Assembly (NCBI RefSeq): GCF_013155275.1
Contig: NZ_JABJXS010000001.1
Span: forward strand, 186,001 to 250,000
Direction of reading: 5' to 3'
Source: Brenneria sp. hezel4-2-4
Lineage (GTDB): Bacteria; Pseudomonadota; Gammaproteobacteria; Enterobacterales; Enterobacteriaceae
Length of the DNA: 64,000 nucleotides
The first letter of the stretch is position 1; every line of letters starts with the position of its first letter. Below the pieces are notes generated by a model that worked only from the letters and a program-made list of their open reading frames with translations, ran no database searches and had not been told where the DNA came from. The position numbers and the translations under genes were made by a program. Below are positions 30,313 to 40,310 of the stretch, one piece after another.

Positions 30313-31677
30313 GTGATAAGCGTTTTCGACATGTTTAAAATCGGTATTGGCCCCTCTAGCTCTCATACGGTAGGACCGATGAAAGCCGGTAAGCAATTTG
30401 TCGATGAGCTAATAAGCCGGCATTTACTGGACGCCACCACGCGGATCGCGGTTGATGTTTACGGTTCGCTGTCGCTGACCGGAAAAGGACATCACACCGA
30501 TATCGCCATCATCATGGGGCTGGCAGGCAACATGCCGGACACCGTCGACATTGATGCCATTCCGAGTTTTATCCGCGACGTTGAGCAGCGCGAACGCCTG
30601 TTACTGGCGGATGGGCAGCATGAAGTCGATTTCCCGCGTGAAGGCGGTATGGTGTTCCGCAGCGAAAACCTGCCGTTGCACGAAAATGGTATGACCATCA
30701 CCGCGTTTGCCGGCAGCAAAGAGCGTTACCGCAAGACCTACTATTCCATCGGCGGCGGGTTTATCGTCGATGAGGAAAACTTCGGCAACAGCGTGTTAAA
30801 TGAAGTCTCAGTGCCCTATAACTTTCATTCAGCGAAAGAAATACTGGCGCACTGCAAACAAAGCGGCCTATCACTCTCCGGCATGGTAATGCGCAACGAA
30901 CTGGCTTTGCATAGCCGTCAGGATATCGAAGATTATTTCGCCGCCGTCTGGCAAACCATGCGCGCCTGTATCGATCGCGGCGTCAATACCGAAGGCGTTT
31001 TACCCGGCCCTCTGCGGGTTCCCCGCCGTGCTTCAGCCTTGCGCCGCATGCTGGTCGCCTCCGACAAACTGTCAAACGATCCGATGAATGTCGTCGACTG
31101 GGTCAATATGTTTGCCCTGGCGGTAAATGAAGAGAATGCCGCCGGCGGACGCGTCGTTACCGCGCCGACCAACGGCGCCTGCGGCATCGTGCCGGCCGTC
31201 CTCGCTTATTACGACCATTTCATCGAACCGGTGGGGCCGGGCATCTATATCCGCTATTTTCTCGCCGCCGGCGCGGTGGGGATTCTGTACAAAATGAATG
31301 CCTCCATTTCCGGCGCGGAAGTGGGTTGTCAGGGAGAAGTGGGCGTCGCCTGCTCAATGGCGGCCGCCGGGCTGGCGGAATTAATGGGCGCCAGTCCGGA
31401 GCAGGTCTGCGTCGCCGCGGAAATTGGCATGGAGCACAATCTGGGCTTAACCTGCGATCCGGTTGCCGGTCAGGTGCAGGTTCCGTGCATTGAACGCAAC
31501 GCCATCGCCTCGGTAAAGGCGATCAACGCCGCACGAATGGCGATGCGCCGCACCAGCGAACCGCGGGTATCGTTGGATAAGGTGATCGAAACCATGTACG
31601 AAACCGGTAAGGATATGAACGCCAAATATCGCGAAACGTCGCGCGGCGGGCTGGCGATTAAGGTTCAGTGCGACTGA
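30313..31677 (+). CDS. sdaA: L-serine dehydratase 1
   Basis: A 454-residue iron-sulfur enzyme that deaminates L-serine to pyruvate and ammonia. The N-terminal part holds [11 protein letters not shown] (about residues 14-24). The C-terminal catalytic part holds [23 protein letters not shown] and [15 protein letters not shown], with the cysteines that bind the cluster. The start is GTG at 30313 with AAGGGG upstream. The 228-bp spacer before it is AT-rich and probably carries an Lrp-responsive promoter, but I cannot define sites. Confidence 0.96.
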   Translation: MISVFDMFKIGIGPSSSHTVGPMKAGKQFVDELISRHLLDATTRIAVDVYGSLSLTGKGHHTDIAIIMGLAGNMPDTVDIDAIPSFIRDVEQRERLLLADGQHEVDFPREGGMVFRSENLPLHENGMTITAFAGSKERYRKTYYSIGGGFIVDEENFGNSVLNEVSVPYNFHSAKEILAHCKQSGLSLSGMVMRNELALHSRQDIEDYFAAVWQTMRACIDRGVNTEGVLPGPLRVPRRASALRRMLVASDKLSNDPMNVVDWVNMFALAVNEENAAGGRVVTAPTNGACGIVPAVLAYYDHFIEPVGPGIYIRYFLAAGAVGILYKMNASISGAEVGCQGEVGVACSMAAAGLAELMGASPEQVCVAAEIGMEHNLGLTCDPVAGQVQVPCIERNAIASVKAINAARMAMRRTSEPRVSLDKVIETMYETGKDMNAKYRETSRGGLAIKVQCD

Positions 31678-31710
31678 TTTACGCTATGTGATAAACATCG
31701 CGGCGGAAAC

Positions 31711-31737
31711 CAGCCCCGTAGAGTTCGGGGCTGTTTT
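31711..31737 (+). terminator. sdaA terminator
   Basis: CAGCCCCG (31711-31718), loop TAGAGTT, CGGGGCTG (31726-31733), then four Ts. It lies between convergent sdaA and yoaE. Confidence 0.9.
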
Positions 31738-31744
31738 ATGACGC

Positions 31745-33295
31745 TTACTCTTCTTCCTCATCAACCGGCTCGGTGATTTTTTCCACCCTGACCAGCTCAA
31801 TGCGGTACTCCGACACCTCCATGATTTGGAAGCGCAACCGGTGGATTTCAATCACATCGCCCACCTGCGGAAACTCATCGCTGTGTGCCAGCAGCATTCC
31901 CGCCAGAGAGGCATAATCCTCTTTCGGGCTGACCAGATCGCTGCTGTCGACGACCTGCTGCAATGAGTGCAAATCCGTGCCGCCTTTAACCAGCCAACCG
32001 TCGCCGTCCGCCACAATCTCCAGCGTTTCATCCTCATCCGGGAATTCACCGGCAATGGCTTCCAGTACGTCAAGCGGCGTCACCAGCCCCTGCACGACAC
32101 CGAACTCGTTGCTTACCATAACCAGGCTCCCTTTGGCCCGACGCAGCACCGGCAGTAAATTGATCACATCCAGCGTTTCCGGCACCACGATGGGCGGGTT
32201 CGCGGCGGCAAAGCTCTCTACATCGGTGTGATCTTCCAGCGCGACCAGCAAATCCTTGGCGCGGACGACGCCAATGAGTTCATCCAGCGAACCCCGGCAG
32301 ACAGGAAATAGACTGTGGGGGGTATCCAGCAGTTGCAAGCGAATTTCGTCAATGGAACGCTCACTGTCCACCCAGGAAATTTCCGTTCTCGGCGTCATGA
32401 CACTGCGTAAAGAACGCGACGCCAATGTCAGAACCCCGCTGATCATATAGCGTTCCTCTTCAGCAAAGGTTTCGGTCATGACTTTCTTCGGTTCATCGTC
32501 CACATCGTCGGTGGTTTTTCTGGTGCCCATCAAACGCAAAATCGCCTCCGCGGTTCGCTCGCGCAGAGGGCGTCGCGACTGATGTTTCATAAAGTTATGC
32601 CGGGCAATCTGGTTAAACATTTCGATCAGGATCGAGAAACCAATCGCCGCATACAGATAACCTTTGGGAATATGGAAGCCGAAACCTTCCGCCACCAGAC
32701 TTAAACCAATCATCAGCAGGAAGCTGAGGCACAGCACCACCACCGTCGGATGAGCGTTGACGAAATTGGTCAGCGGTTTAGACGCCAACAGCATTACACC
32801 CATGGCGATAATGACCGCGGTCATCATCACGCCAAGATGGTTAACCATTCCCACCGCCGTAATAACGGCATCCAGCGAGAAGACCGCATCCAGCACCACA
32901 ATCTGCGCCACTACCGCCCAAAAGCTGGCATGCGCGCGATTGCCATGCTCATCATGCGATTTATTCTCCAGCCGTTCGTGGAGTTCCATCGTGGCTTTGA
33001 ACAGCAAAAACAGCCCCCCGAACAGCAGAATAAGATCGCGTCCTGAGAAGCTAAAATCAGCAATGTGAAACAGCGGACGGGTCAGCGTGACCATCCAGGA
33101 AATCAGAGACAACAGCCCCAAACGCATTAACAGAGCCAGCGATAAACCGATAATACGGGCTTTATCGCGCTGTTTGGGCGGCAGCTTATCCGCCAAAATG
33201 GCAATAAAGACCAAATTGTCGATGCCCAGAACAATTTCAAGTACCACCAGCGTCAATAGGCCTGCCCAGATTGAAGGATCCAGCAAAAATTCCAT
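31745..33295 (-). CDS. yoaE: TerC-family membrane protein YoaE with CBS domains
   Basis: A 516-residue inner-membrane protein. The N-terminal TerC domain (about residues 1-230) has about seven membrane segments with the conserved acidic motifs [11 protein letters not shown] and [20 protein letters not shown] pair (about 295-420) and a CorC/HlyC-type C-terminal domain follow. The family includes proteins that move Mn2+ or other divalent cations; the ion for YoaE is unproven. The ATG at 33295 follows GGAG. Acidic tail PVDEEEE. Confidence 0.92.
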   Translation of the reverse strand: MEFLLDPSIWAGLLTLVVLEIVLGIDNLVFIAILADKLPPKQRDKARIIGLSLALLMRLGLLSLISWMVTLTRPLFHIADFSFSGRDLILLFGGLFLLFKATMELHERLENKSHDEHGNRAHASFWAVVAQIVVLDAVFSLDAVITAVGMVNHLGVMMTAVIIAMGVMLLASKPLTNFVNAHPTVVVLCLSFLLMIGLSLVAEGFGFHIPKGYLYAAIGFSILIEMFNQIARHNFMKHQSRRPLRERTAEAILRLMGTRKTTDDVDDEPKKVMTETFAEEERYMISGVLTLASRSLRSVMTPRTEISWVDSERSIDEIRLQLLDTPHSLFPVCRGSLDELIGVVRAKDLLVALEDHTDVESFAAANPPIVVPETLDVINLLPVLRRAKGSLVMVSNEFGVVQGLVTPLDVLEAIAGEFPDEDETLEIVADGDGWLVKGGTDLHSLQQVVDSSDLVSPKEDYASLAGMLLAHSDEFPQVGDVIEIHRLRFQIMEVSEYRIELVRVEKITEPVDEEEE

Positions 33296-33662
33296 GTCAG
33301 ACTCCGAAAAATGAACGAGCAAATGACATCAATGCGTTAATTGCATTGAAGGGTAATAAAAAGAGTGGGTTTGAATCAGGGTGCCTCAGATGAAGATGGG
33401 AACGACCAACTGAGTACAGAAAACCACCAGCGTTAGCGGGTAAACAGAGAACGTTTTGTCGGTGACAGTCCATGGGAAGGGCGGATGCCCGGTGCTCCTA
33501 AGCAATTTAAGGGAAGATTACTCTAACAGGTTGCCCCCATTTTTCACAAAGATTTTCTTACGCTCAGCATCAACTAACCGTATGCAACATTTCTATTGTT
33601 TACTCCACATTTGAGTAACAGATCAAACTTTTTACCGATCAAAGGTGGAGCCGCATCACACT
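33296..33662. other. Leader and promoter region before yoaE
   Basis: The yoaE-manX divergent spacer is 603 bp. The 5' leader side of yoaE (about 33296-33520) is GC-richer than the rest and contains short self-complementary segments such as GGGCGGATGCCC (33480-33491), but it does not match the Mn riboswitch seen before mntP. No gene is supported. The manX side is AT-rich promoter sequence. Confidence 0.4.
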
Positions 33663-33690
33663 ATTTATTTTTTCGATGAGTAAAATAAAT
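33663..33690 (+). promoter_or_regulatory. Palindromic operator before manX (Mlc/NagC-like)
   Basis: ATTTATTTT (33663-33671) and AAAATAAAT (33682-33690) form a perfect 9-bp inverted repeat around a ten-base spacer, TTCGATGAGT. The form resembles operators of the Mlc/NagC repressors, which control manXYZ in E. coli. It lies about 210 bases before the manX start, so the promoter must be far upstream if this is the operator. Confidence 0.5.
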
Positions 33691-33898
33691 CCGTCAAATC
33701 GTCGTTTCACGTTTGATTGCCTGACCCGATTCATTGAATGTCGAATGAATTTTAACGTTTTTTACCTATTGGATAACCAAGTTAGATTCTTACGACCATA
33801 CTGATAACACTGCGGTTAACTTTCAGTATCTGAACGTTAATCCTGTTTCCTGACGTATTACACATGCAATTTGATGGTGAATAATGAGGAGGTAGCAA

Positions 33899-34867
33899 GT
33901 GAGTATTGCGATAATGTTATGCACTCACGGAGCCACTGCGGGGCCGCTGCTAAAAACGGCTGAAATGATCCTTGGCGAACAAAGCAACGTCGCCTGGGTT
34001 GATTTTGTCCCCGGTGAGAACGCTGAAACATTAATGGAAAAATATCAGGAGAAGCTGTCCCGGTTAGATACGTCGCTTGGCGTATTGTTTTTAGTCGATA
34101 CCTGGGGAGGAAGCCCGTTTAACGCGGCCAGCCGCATGGTAACGGATAAAGAAAACCATGAAGTTATCGCCGGGGTAAATATCCCCATGCTGGCGGAAAC
34201 GTTTATGGCGCGAGACGACAATCCGGCATTCGCCGATTTGGTGGCGATCGCCCTTGAAGCCGGCCGGGACGGCGTAAAGGCGCTGAAAACGCAGGAGAAA
34301 CCGAAAGCGGCCGTCTCCCCTGCTCCGGCATCCCCCAAGGCGCCCGCCGCCGCTCCGGCTTCCGGAACCGGCGAACATATGAAAATAGGTCTGGCGCGTA
34401 TCGATGATCGCTTAATTCACGGTCAGGTCGCCACCCGTTGGACAAAGGAAACCAATGTCACGCGCATTATCGTCATCAGCGATGACGTCGCGGCCGATCA
34501 TGTCCGCAAAACCCTTCTGACCCAGGTCGCCCCTCCCGGGGTTACGGCGCATGTAGTCGATGTCGAGAAAGCCATTCGGGTTTATAACAACCCGAAATAT
34601 GCATCCGATCGCGTTATGTTGTTATTTACCAACCCGACCGATGTATTACATCTGGTTGAAAATGGCGTAAAAATAACCTCCGTTAATATTGGGGGCATGG
34701 CATTCCGTCAAGGAAAGACGCAGGTCAATAATGCGGTCTCTATTGATGAAAAAGATATTGCCGCGTTCAAAGAGTTGGATAAACGCGGAATTGAATTGGA
34801 GGTCAGAAAAGTTTCCAGCGATACCAAACTCAAAATGATGGACTTAATTAATAAGATGGCTCGTTAA
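33899..34867 (+). CDS. manX: PTS mannose-specific EIIAB component
   Basis: A 322-residue cytoplasmic phosphotransferase component. The IIA domain (about residues 1-130) has the phosphorylated His in LCTHGATAG (residue 10). An Ala/Pro-rich linker (about 136-158) joins it to the IIB domain with the second phospho-His in ARIDDRLIHGQVATRW (about 175). It passes phosphate from HPr to mannose, glucose and related sugars imported by ManYZ. The start is GTG at 33899 with GAGGAGG upstream. First gene of manXYZ. Confidence 0.96.
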   Translation: MSIAIMLCTHGATAGPLLKTAEMILGEQSNVAWVDFVPGENAETLMEKYQEKLSRLDTSLGVLFLVDTWGGSPFNAASRMVTDKENHEVIAGVNIPMLAETFMARDDNPAFADLVAIALEAGRDGVKALKTQEKPKAAVSPAPASPKAPAAAPASGTGEHMKIGLARIDDRLIHGQVATRWTKETNVTRIIVISDDVAADHVRKTLLTQVAPPGVTAHVVDVEKAIRVYNNPKYASDRVMLLFTNPTDVLHLVENGVKITSVNIGGMAFRQGKTQVNNAVSIDEKDIAAFKELDKRGIELEVRKVSSDTKLKMMDLINKMAR

Positions 34868-35054
34868 CACCCAATAAATAACGCGGCGTAACGATTTATT
34901 TTATACCCTTAAAATTTCAAATTGCCGCCTGGCGGTAATCGGGCGAATCCCTGAAGCTTGCGCAAAATAAGCGAACGGGACGAACGAAAGCAGCCGACGC
35001 CGCAACGTGAAAAATGACGGGGATACTCAGAAACGCTTTCATAGGAGAAGTACA

Positions 35055-35852
35055 ATGGAAATCACCACACTTCAAATTGTGCTGATATTTCTTGTCGCTT
35101 GTGTCTCGGGGATGGGATCGATTCTTGATGAATTTCAATTCCACCGCCCACTCGTCGCCTGTACGCTCATCGGGGCGGTATTAGGCGATTTGCAAACCGG
35201 GATCATTATCGGCGGTACGCTGGAGATGATCGCACTCGGCTGGATGAACATTGGTGCGGCGGTCGCCCCCGATGCGGCGCTGGCTTCCATTATCTCAACC
35301 ATCCTGGTTATTGCCGGCGGACAAAGCGTCGGCGCCGGGATTGCCCTGGCGATCCCGCTGGCCGCCGCCGGGCAGGTACTGACGATTATTGTCCGAACCA
35401 TTACCGTTGCCTTCCAGCATGCCGCCGACAGCGCGGCGGAACGCGGTAATTTAAGCGCCATCAGTTGGCTGCATGTCTCAGCCCTGCTGCTTCAGGCGAT
35501 GCGTATTGCCATTCCTGCCGTTATCGTTGCGATTTCCGTCGGTACTGATGCCGTTCATGCCATGCTGAATTCAATCCCGGACGTCGTCACCAACGGCCTG
35601 AATATCGCCGGGGGCATGATTGTGGTGGTCGGTTATGCGATGGTCATCAACATGATGCGCGCGGGCTACCTGATGCCTTTCTTCTATCTCGGTTTCGTTA
35701 CTGCCGCATTCACCGATTTCAACCTGGTGGCGCTGGGTGTGATTGGCGTTGTCATGGCCGTGCTGTATATCCAGCTCAGCCCGAAATACAACAAGACGCA
35801 GGGTCAGCCTGTAGCGGCGGGTAGCAACGATCTTGATAATGAACTGGACTAA
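35055..35852 (+). CDS. manY: PTS mannose-specific EIIC component
   Basis: A 265-residue inner-membrane protein with several hydrophobic segments that forms the sugar channel with ManZ. It starts MEITTLQIVLIFLVACVSG and contains the family signature GGTLEMIALGWMNIGAA (about residues 56-72). The ATG at 35055 follows AGGAGA. The 187-bp gap after manX holds no gene. Confidence 0.96.
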   Translation: MEITTLQIVLIFLVACVSGMGSILDEFQFHRPLVACTLIGAVLGDLQTGIIIGGTLEMIALGWMNIGAAVAPDAALASIISTILVIAGGQSVGAGIALAIPLAAAGQVLTIIVRTITVAFQHAADSAAERGNLSAISWLHVSALLLQAMRIAIPAVIVAISVGTDAVHAMLNSIPDVVTNGLNIAGGMIVVVGYAMVINMMRAGYLMPFFYLGFVTAAFTDFNLVALGVIGVVMAVLYIQLSPKYNKTQGQPVAAGSNDLDNELD

Positions 35853-35866
35853 TAGGGGTGAGAGAA

Positions 35867-36715
35867 ATGGTTGACACAACTACAACTGATGTAAAGAAAC
35901 TCACGGCCGGTGATATTCGCGGGGTGTTTATTCGCTCCAACCTGTTCCAGGGGTCATGGAACTTCGAACGTATGCAGGCGCTCGGTTTCTGTTTTTCCAT
36001 GGTGCCGGTGATCCGCCGTCTTTACCCCGAAAATTCGGAAGAACGCAAACAGGCGATTAAGCGCCATCTGGAGTTTTTCAACACCCAACCGTTTGTCGCG
36101 GCCCCGATTCTGGGCGTGACGATGGCCATGGAGGAGCAACGCGCCAATGGCGCGCCGATTGACGACGGTGCGATCAACGGCCTGAAAGTGGGCCTGATGG
36201 GGCCGCTGGCCGGCGTAGGCGACCCGATATTCTGGGGCACCGCGCGCCCGGTTTTTGCCGCGCTCGGCGCGGGGATTGCGATGAGCGGCAGCCTGCTGGG
36301 GCCGATACTCTTTTTCGTGCTGTTCAACCTGGTGCGTCTGTTGGTTCGCTACTATGGCGTGGCTTACGGCTACCGTAAAGGGGTTGATATTGTTAATGAT
36401 ATGGGTGGCGGCTTCCTGCAAAAGATGACCGAGGGGGCATCGATTCTCGGCCTATTTGTCATGGGGGCGCTGGTCAATAAGTGGACGCACGTTAATGTGC
36501 CTTTGGTGGTATCGAGGATCACCAATCAAAACGGTGAAACCACGGTGACTACCGTCCAGTCGATTCTCGACCAGTTGATGCCGGGGTTGATCCCGCTGTT
36601 GCTGACTTTCGGCTGCATGTGGCTGCTGAGGCGTAAAGTCAACGCCTTGTGGCTCATCATGGGATTCTTTGCCATCGGGATCTTCGGTTATTGGATCGGC
36701 CTGCTTGGTTTATAA
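35867..36715 (+). CDS. manZ: PTS mannose-specific EIID component
   Basis: A 282-residue membrane protein that completes the mannose permease. It shows the conserved EIID segments RSNLFQGSWNFERMQALGF, GVTMAMEEQRANG and GLMGPLAGVGDPIFWGT, with hydrophobic segments in the C-terminal half. The ATG at 35867 (MVDTTTTD) is chosen over a GTG three codons upstream by similarity. It starts 14 bases after manY ends. Confidence 0.96.
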   Translation: MVDTTTTDVKKLTAGDIRGVFIRSNLFQGSWNFERMQALGFCFSMVPVIRRLYPENSEERKQAIKRHLEFFNTQPFVAAPILGVTMAMEEQRANGAPIDDGAINGLKVGLMGPLAGVGDPIFWGTARPVFAALGAGIAMSGSLLGPILFFVLFNLVRLLVRYYGVAYGYRKGVDIVNDMGGGFLQKMTEGASILGLFVMGALVNKWTHVNVPLVVSRITNQNGETTVTTVQSILDQLMPGLIPLLLTFGCMWLLRRKVNALWLIMGFFAIGIFGYWIGLLGL

Positions 36716-36725
36716 TGCGTACCTT

Positions 36726-36747
36726 GCCGGAGGTTTTCACCTCCGGC
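36726..36747 (+). terminator. Hairpin after manZ
   Basis: GCCGGAGGT (36726-36734) pairs perfectly with ACCTCCGGC (36739-36747) around TTTC. It lies ten bases after the manZ stop; no T run follows. Confidence 0.65.
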
Positions 36748-36867
36748 CTTACGCGGCCGAAACACGACTCAAGTCTGGAATACCCTCTTACCCGGCGCGA
36801 TATTCCGGCTTAAAACGCCATTCAGGTTATCACTCGCTGTTCCTCATACTTACAAATGGAGTTACCC

Positions 36868-37326
36868 ATGACGGTTACGGATATCGCCCTGGCTGTGTCG
36901 ATTGCACTGGCGCTGATTTATGCCATCTATGACGAATTCATCATGGATAGGCTGAAGGGAAAGACGCGGCTCCGCGTCTTGTTAAGGCGTGCAAACCGAC
37001 TGGACGCGCTCATTTTTATTGGTTTAGTCGCCATTCTTATTTATCAAAATATCATGAATAATGGCGCGATAATGACGACCTGGCTTTTGCTTTCCCTGGC
37101 ATTAATGGCGATCTATCTTGCCTATATTCGCCGCCCCAAGTTGCTGTTTAAATCAGCAGGGTTCTTTTATGCCAATATATTTATTCCTTATAACTGTATT
37201 AAAAATATGAATTTATCTGAGGATGGGGTTTTGGTCATCGATCTGGAGCGGCGGCGATTATTAATTCATGTCGCGCAACTTGATGATTTGGAAAGAATAT
37301 ATAATTTTATGATTGAAAATCAATAG
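36868..37326 (+). CDS. yobD: DUF986 inner membrane protein YobD
   Basis: A 152-residue membrane protein, the same length as E. coli YobD, with hydrophobic segments near residues 5-22, 45-63 and 72-90 and a soluble C-terminal part containing [22 protein letters not shown]. The function is unknown. The ATG at 36868 follows GGAG; an in-frame ATG four codons upstream overlaps that site. Its place between manZ and mntP matches E. coli. Confidence 0.9.
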   Translation: MTVTDIALAVSIALALIYAIYDEFIMDRLKGKTRLRVLLRRANRLDALIFIGLVAILIYQNIMNNGAIMTTWLLLSLALMAIYLAYIRRPKLLFKSAGFFYANIFIPYNCIKNMNLSEDGVLVIDLERRRLLIHVAQLDDLERIYNFMIENQ

Positions 37327-37447
37327 GATATAGTAAAATTATCGTAAATTTTTAATATTATTAAACATACCATTAACTTATTTGTGGTATTTAATCCTTA
37401 TTCTATCTGACGTTATTTTATGCATTTATCCCTATCTTTATTTAAAT

Positions 37448-37466
37448 GAAAATAATTATCAATTGC
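37448..37466 (+). promoter_or_regulatory. Candidate Fur box before mntP
   Basis: GAAAATAATTATCAATTGC matches the 19-bp Fur consensus (GATAATGATAATCATTATC) at most positions. A possible -10 element TATGCT lies about 45 bases downstream, just before the riboswitch. E. coli mntP is reported to respond to both manganese and iron regulators. The surrounding 37327-37527 stretch is strongly AT-rich and shows no gene. Confidence 0.5.
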
Positions 37467-37529
37467 ATTATTAACACTTAGATTTTTTATTGTTGTTTCA
37501 CCCCTAAATAATATGCTAAGGTTGCGCCG

Positions 37530-37727
37530 TCATTGGGGAGTAGCCGGTTTCTGATATTTAATATTAGAAATGCTCGTATCAACATACTCGTTTTATATCC
37601 GTATTAAGGATATTTAAAACGTGGTGCGGGCGGCCGATTGGCAGGCGAGACCATAGACACGGCGATCATCATCTGGTTGGGGATGATCTACGTGGATATG
37701 GAGAACCACCCAGCCGAGGCTATTACA
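37530..37727 (+). ncRNA. Mn2+-sensing yybP-ykoY riboswitch of mntP
   Basis: The mntP leader retains the conserved blocks of the E. coli element: GTCATTGGGGAGTAGCCG near the 5' end (about 37530-37549), AATGCTCGTATCAACATACT (37570-37589), GGCGAGACCATAGACACGG, TGGGGATGATCTACGTGGAT and finally AGCCGAGGCTATTACA directly before the ATG. Manganese binding refolds the leader and frees the mntP ribosome binding site. The position, order and sequence of the blocks make this call firm, although exact ends are estimates. Confidence 0.93.
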
Positions 37728-38300
37728 ATGAACCTATCAGCAACACTTATCCTGGCTTTTGGCATGTCGATGGATGCATTCGCCGCATCAATTGGTAAAG
37801 GCGCCGTACTGCACAAACCCCGATTCCGGGATGCCATTCGTACCGGTCTGATTTTTGGTATCGTTGAAGCCATCACACCGTTAATTGGCTGGTCGCTCGG
37901 TTTTTTTGCCAGTCAGTTCATTATTGAATGGGATCACTGGGTTGCCTTCATGCTGTTGGTGATTCTCGGCGGGCGCATGATCATCGGAGGCTGTAAAACG
38001 GCCAAGACCTGTCACTGCGAAAAAATCAAGAAACACAGTCTGGCTCTGTTGGTCTGCACCGCAGTGGCAACCAGCCTTGATGCCATGACCCTTGGCGTGG
38101 GACTGGCATTTTTACAAGTTAATATTTTCCACACGGCGATGGTTATTGGCTGCGCCACCATGATTATGGTGACGTTAGGCATGATGATTGGCCGCTATAT
38201 TGGCCCGATCCTCGGCAAAAAAGCGGAGATAGCGGGTGGCATCGTGCTGATTGCCATCGGCTGCAATATTCTTTACGAACATCTTGGCTATTTAGCCTGA
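37728..38300 (+). CDS. mntP: Manganese efflux pump MntP
   Basis: A 190-residue inner-membrane protein with about six hydrophobic segments that exports Mn2+. The conserved acidic residues lie in [15 protein letters not shown] (about residues 12-26) and in [15 protein letters not shown] (about 115-129). The start at 37728 follows the riboswitch; an upstream in-frame extension to 37638 is riboswitch sequence, not protein. The importer operon sitABCD lies about 2.5 kb downstream. Confidence 0.96.
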   Translation: MNLSATLILAFGMSMDAFAASIGKGAVLHKPRFRDAIRTGLIFGIVEAITPLIGWSLGFFASQFIIEWDHWVAFMLLVILGGRMIIGGCKTAKTCHCEKIKKHSLALLVCTAVATSLDAMTLGVGLAFLQVNIFHTAMVIGCATMIMVTLGMMIGRYIGPILGKKAEIAGGIVLIAIGCNILYEHLGYLA

Positions 38301-38308
38301 CGCCCGCG

Positions 38309-38335
38309 CCTGCACTGAGGTCTCATCAGTGCAGG
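38309..38335 (+). terminator. Hairpin after mntP
   Basis: CCTGCACTGA (38309-38318) pairs perfectly with TCAGTGCAGG (38326-38335). It lies eight bases after the mntP stop, between convergent mntP and rlmA. Confidence 0.7.
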
Positions 38336-38369
38336 GCTTCCCGCCCCGCACGTTTTACGCTATCGCAGT

Positions 38370-39212
38370 TTATGCCGGCTCCCCGGCGGGGCCGGCATCG
38401 TCAATACGCTGATGCAGTCGGATAATAAAATCCGTCTCGCAGCTAAATTGCCTCATTGCCAACAGCTTTTGGCTGACCTCCGGCGTGGCGCGCCAGGCGA
38501 ACGGCGTCATCTGCAACAAGGCGGCGCTCTCCTGCCCCGATAATTGCATCGGATAGGCCAGGGGTTGCTGTTCGATCAACTGAAACCCCGCAAGCGTTTC
38601 GTCTCTGGTGGGATGCAACCGTACCTGGTCATAGACTTCGGCTTTTAGCTGGTAAAGATGCCGCGGCCCCGGCGATACGGTAATAACCCAGCCGCCGCCT
38701 TTGACCGTGCGCTGTAGTTCAGCCTCATTGCAGGGCGCATAAATCTTCAATATGGCATCCAGCGAGCCGTCGTTGAACGGCAGTCGTTGGCTTGATGCGA
38801 CACAGTAGTCGACCTGCGGATAACGTTTTGCCGCACGTTGGATAGCGGCTTTTGACACATCCAGTCCATAGACGGTTATTGCCCGGCTTGATTTAAGCGC
38901 GTCAGCCAGCGCCGCCGTGTAATACCCTTCCCCGCAGCCGATATCCAGCAGCGCGGCCGCATCATGCGGCAATGCCTCATTAATGCGCTGCGTAACATAT
39001 TCACGCAATGGCTGATAATGTCCCGCCTCCAGAAAACGTCGGCGCGCCTGCATCATCTCGGCGCTGTCGCCCGGCTGTTTTGAACGTTTAAATTGCACCG
39101 GCAACAAGTTCACATAACCTTCTTTCGCACAATCGAAACTGTGACGACCGCACGACCACTGCTGCGCTATCCGGCGTAAGGGTTGCCGGCATAGCGGGCA
39201 TTGATAAAACAT
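38370..39212 (-). CDS. rlmA: 23S rRNA (guanine-745-N1)-methyltransferase RlmA
   Basis: A 280-residue SAM-dependent methyltransferase that modifies G745 of 23S rRNA. An N-terminal zinc finger is formed by Cys5, Cys8, Cys21 and His24 (CPLC ... CGRH). The SAM motif [12 protein letters not shown] is near residue 90. The [14 protein letters not shown] and [12 protein letters not shown] segments are diagnostic. The ATG at 39212 is chosen; a GTG two codons upstream is possible. Confidence 0.94.
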   Translation of the reverse strand: MFYQCPLCRQPLRRIAQQWSCGRHSFDCAKEGYVNLLPVQFKRSKQPGDSAEMMQARRRFLEAGHYQPLREYVTQRINEALPHDAAALLDIGCGEGYYTAALADALKSSRAITVYGLDVSKAAIQRAAKRYPQVDYCVASSQRLPFNDGSLDAILKIYAPCNEAELQRTVKGGGWVITVSPGPRHLYQLKAEVYDQVRLHPTRDETLAGFQLIEQQPLAYPMQLSGQESAALLQMTPFAWRATPEVSQKLLAMRQFSCETDFIIRLHQRIDDAGPAGEPA

Positions 39213-39244
39213 CAGCACGTATTCCCTGCTAAAAAATATTCTTT

Positions 39245-39668
39245 AATACCCGTCATACTTCAAGTTGCAGGCGCGTTGGCTTTATCACTCGGCCCCTCTA
39301 TGGGCCTCGCCCCGTTGGGGCCGCTGCAAGCAGCGTTCAAATCTACCTCAGGCAGATTTGAGATTGCTAACAAAATCGTCTGTAAGCCCGAGATACCCGG
39401 GCCTACCGTACCGAGGGGCGCTCCGGCGGCTTACGCCGCTACGGCCCCTCGCCACACTCTCCCTAATAACGGGCTTTGTCAATGGACTGAAATCAGCCCC
39501 AGGCAGATTTGTCGCTCACCCCGATCGCTCACGGGCGTAAGCTCCCGGGGATGAATGAGAGACATCCGGTCTCTCACCGCAGGCCAGCCGTTGGCTGGTC
39601 AAATTCGTTCCCGACGAATTTGTCGCGGTGTCGCCGCCTTGCTGCAACTCGAATTATTTAGTGTATAT
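39245..39668. repeat. Intergenic repeat element rich in hairpins (copy 1)
   Basis: The rlmA-cspC spacer (538 bp) is mostly filled by a GC-rich element of about 420 bp. Its ends form an imperfect inverted repeat: ATACTTCAAGTTGCAG at the left and the complement of ATAATTCGAGTTGCAG at the right. Inside are a series of short hairpins and two blocks (39392-39418 and 39424-39484) nearly identical to blocks at 57946-57972 and 58051-58111. No protein is encoded. It looks like a dispersed chromosomal repeat of this genome. Confidence 0.8.
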
Positions 39669-39708
39669 ATTTGCGTCATAAGTGTTGCGTCGATAAAAAT
39701 CAGGCAAC

Positions 39709-39734
39709 AAAAAACCCGCACCATGGCGGGTTTT
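39709..39734 (-). terminator. cspC terminator
   Basis: On the minus strand AAAACCCGC pairs with GCGGGTTTTTT around a short loop, and T-rich sequence follows. It lies 17 bases after the cspC stop. Confidence 0.9.
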
Positions 39735-39750
39735 GCAACGTGTGCGGTAA

Positions 39751-39960
39751 TTACAGCGCAGTAACGTTGACGGCAGACGGACCTTTCTGACCGTCTTGAA
39801 TTTCGAACTCTACGTTCTGGCCTTCAGCCAGAGTTTTAAAGCCGTTGCCTTGAATTGCAGAGAAATGTACGAATACATCTTTGCTTCCGTCAGCCGGAGT
39901 GATGAAACCAAAGCCTTTAGACTCATTGAACCACTTAACCTGACCTTTAATCTTTGCCAT
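39751..39960 (-). CDS. cspC: Cold shock-like protein CspC
   Basis: A 69-residue single cold-shock domain, nearly identical to E. coli CspC. The RNA-binding motifs KGFGFITP (RNP1-like, residues 15-22) and VFVHFSAI (RNP2-like, 29-36) are present. It binds single-stranded RNA and stabilises stress mRNAs; CspC is produced at normal temperature rather than being cold-induced. It follows the small gene yobF in one transcript. Confidence 0.96.
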   Translation of the reverse strand: MAKIKGQVKWFNESKGFGFITPADGSKDVFVHFSAIQGNGFKTLAEGQNVEFEIQDGQKGPSAVNVTAL

Positions 39961-39999
39961 TTCAGATATTTCCTTTAATTGTTTAAACCGCCAGAGGCG

Positions 40000-40116
40000 T
40001 TATACAGACAAACCAAAGTCGTTACTGCTTGAGGCACTAAGATAAGGATCGGCAGAGAAGCGGTATTCAACGCTAACGTTTGTACTCATATCTTCTTTAC
40101 TGAAAATGCCATTCAT
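40000..40116 (-). CDS. yobF: Small protein YobF
   Basis: A 38-residue ORF directly upstream of cspC, not found by length-based gene calling. It begins MNGIFSKED and contains [17 protein letters not shown], which aligns with E. coli YobF (MCGIFSKEV and VEYRFSAEPYIGASCSN). The E. coli protein is a heat-induced small protein made from the yobF-cspC mRNA; its function is unknown. The version here ends about nine residues earlier. Gap to cspC is 39 bases. Confidence 0.85.
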   Translation of the reverse strand: MNGIFSKEDMSTNVSVEYRFSADPYLSASSSNDFGLSV

Positions 40117-40310
40117 ATACAGAACTGTACCTCGTTTTACCCAAGTGCGTTATTACACACTCTTTAATCAATGGCAAGCCATTTTTTTTCAGTCGTGGAC
40201 GAGCTGCACAGATTAGGCGTATTGATGACTTATAAATACGCAATGACGCGCTAAATCACTGTCCCGGATAAGGAACATGTCGCCCTGAAATGAGGACAAT
40301 GTGGAAATGA

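Noticed and set aside
33296-33520. Possible metal riboswitch in the yoaE leader
   Set aside because: The conserved blocks of the yybP-ykoY element, clear before mntP, are not present here.
37638-37727. N-terminal extension of MntP
   Set aside because: The bases belong to the Mn riboswitch, and homologous proteins begin at 37728.
39201-39764. Short plus-strand ORFs across the rlmA-cspC spacer
   Set aside because: They lie within a hairpin-rich repeat and translate its palindromes; no start signals.
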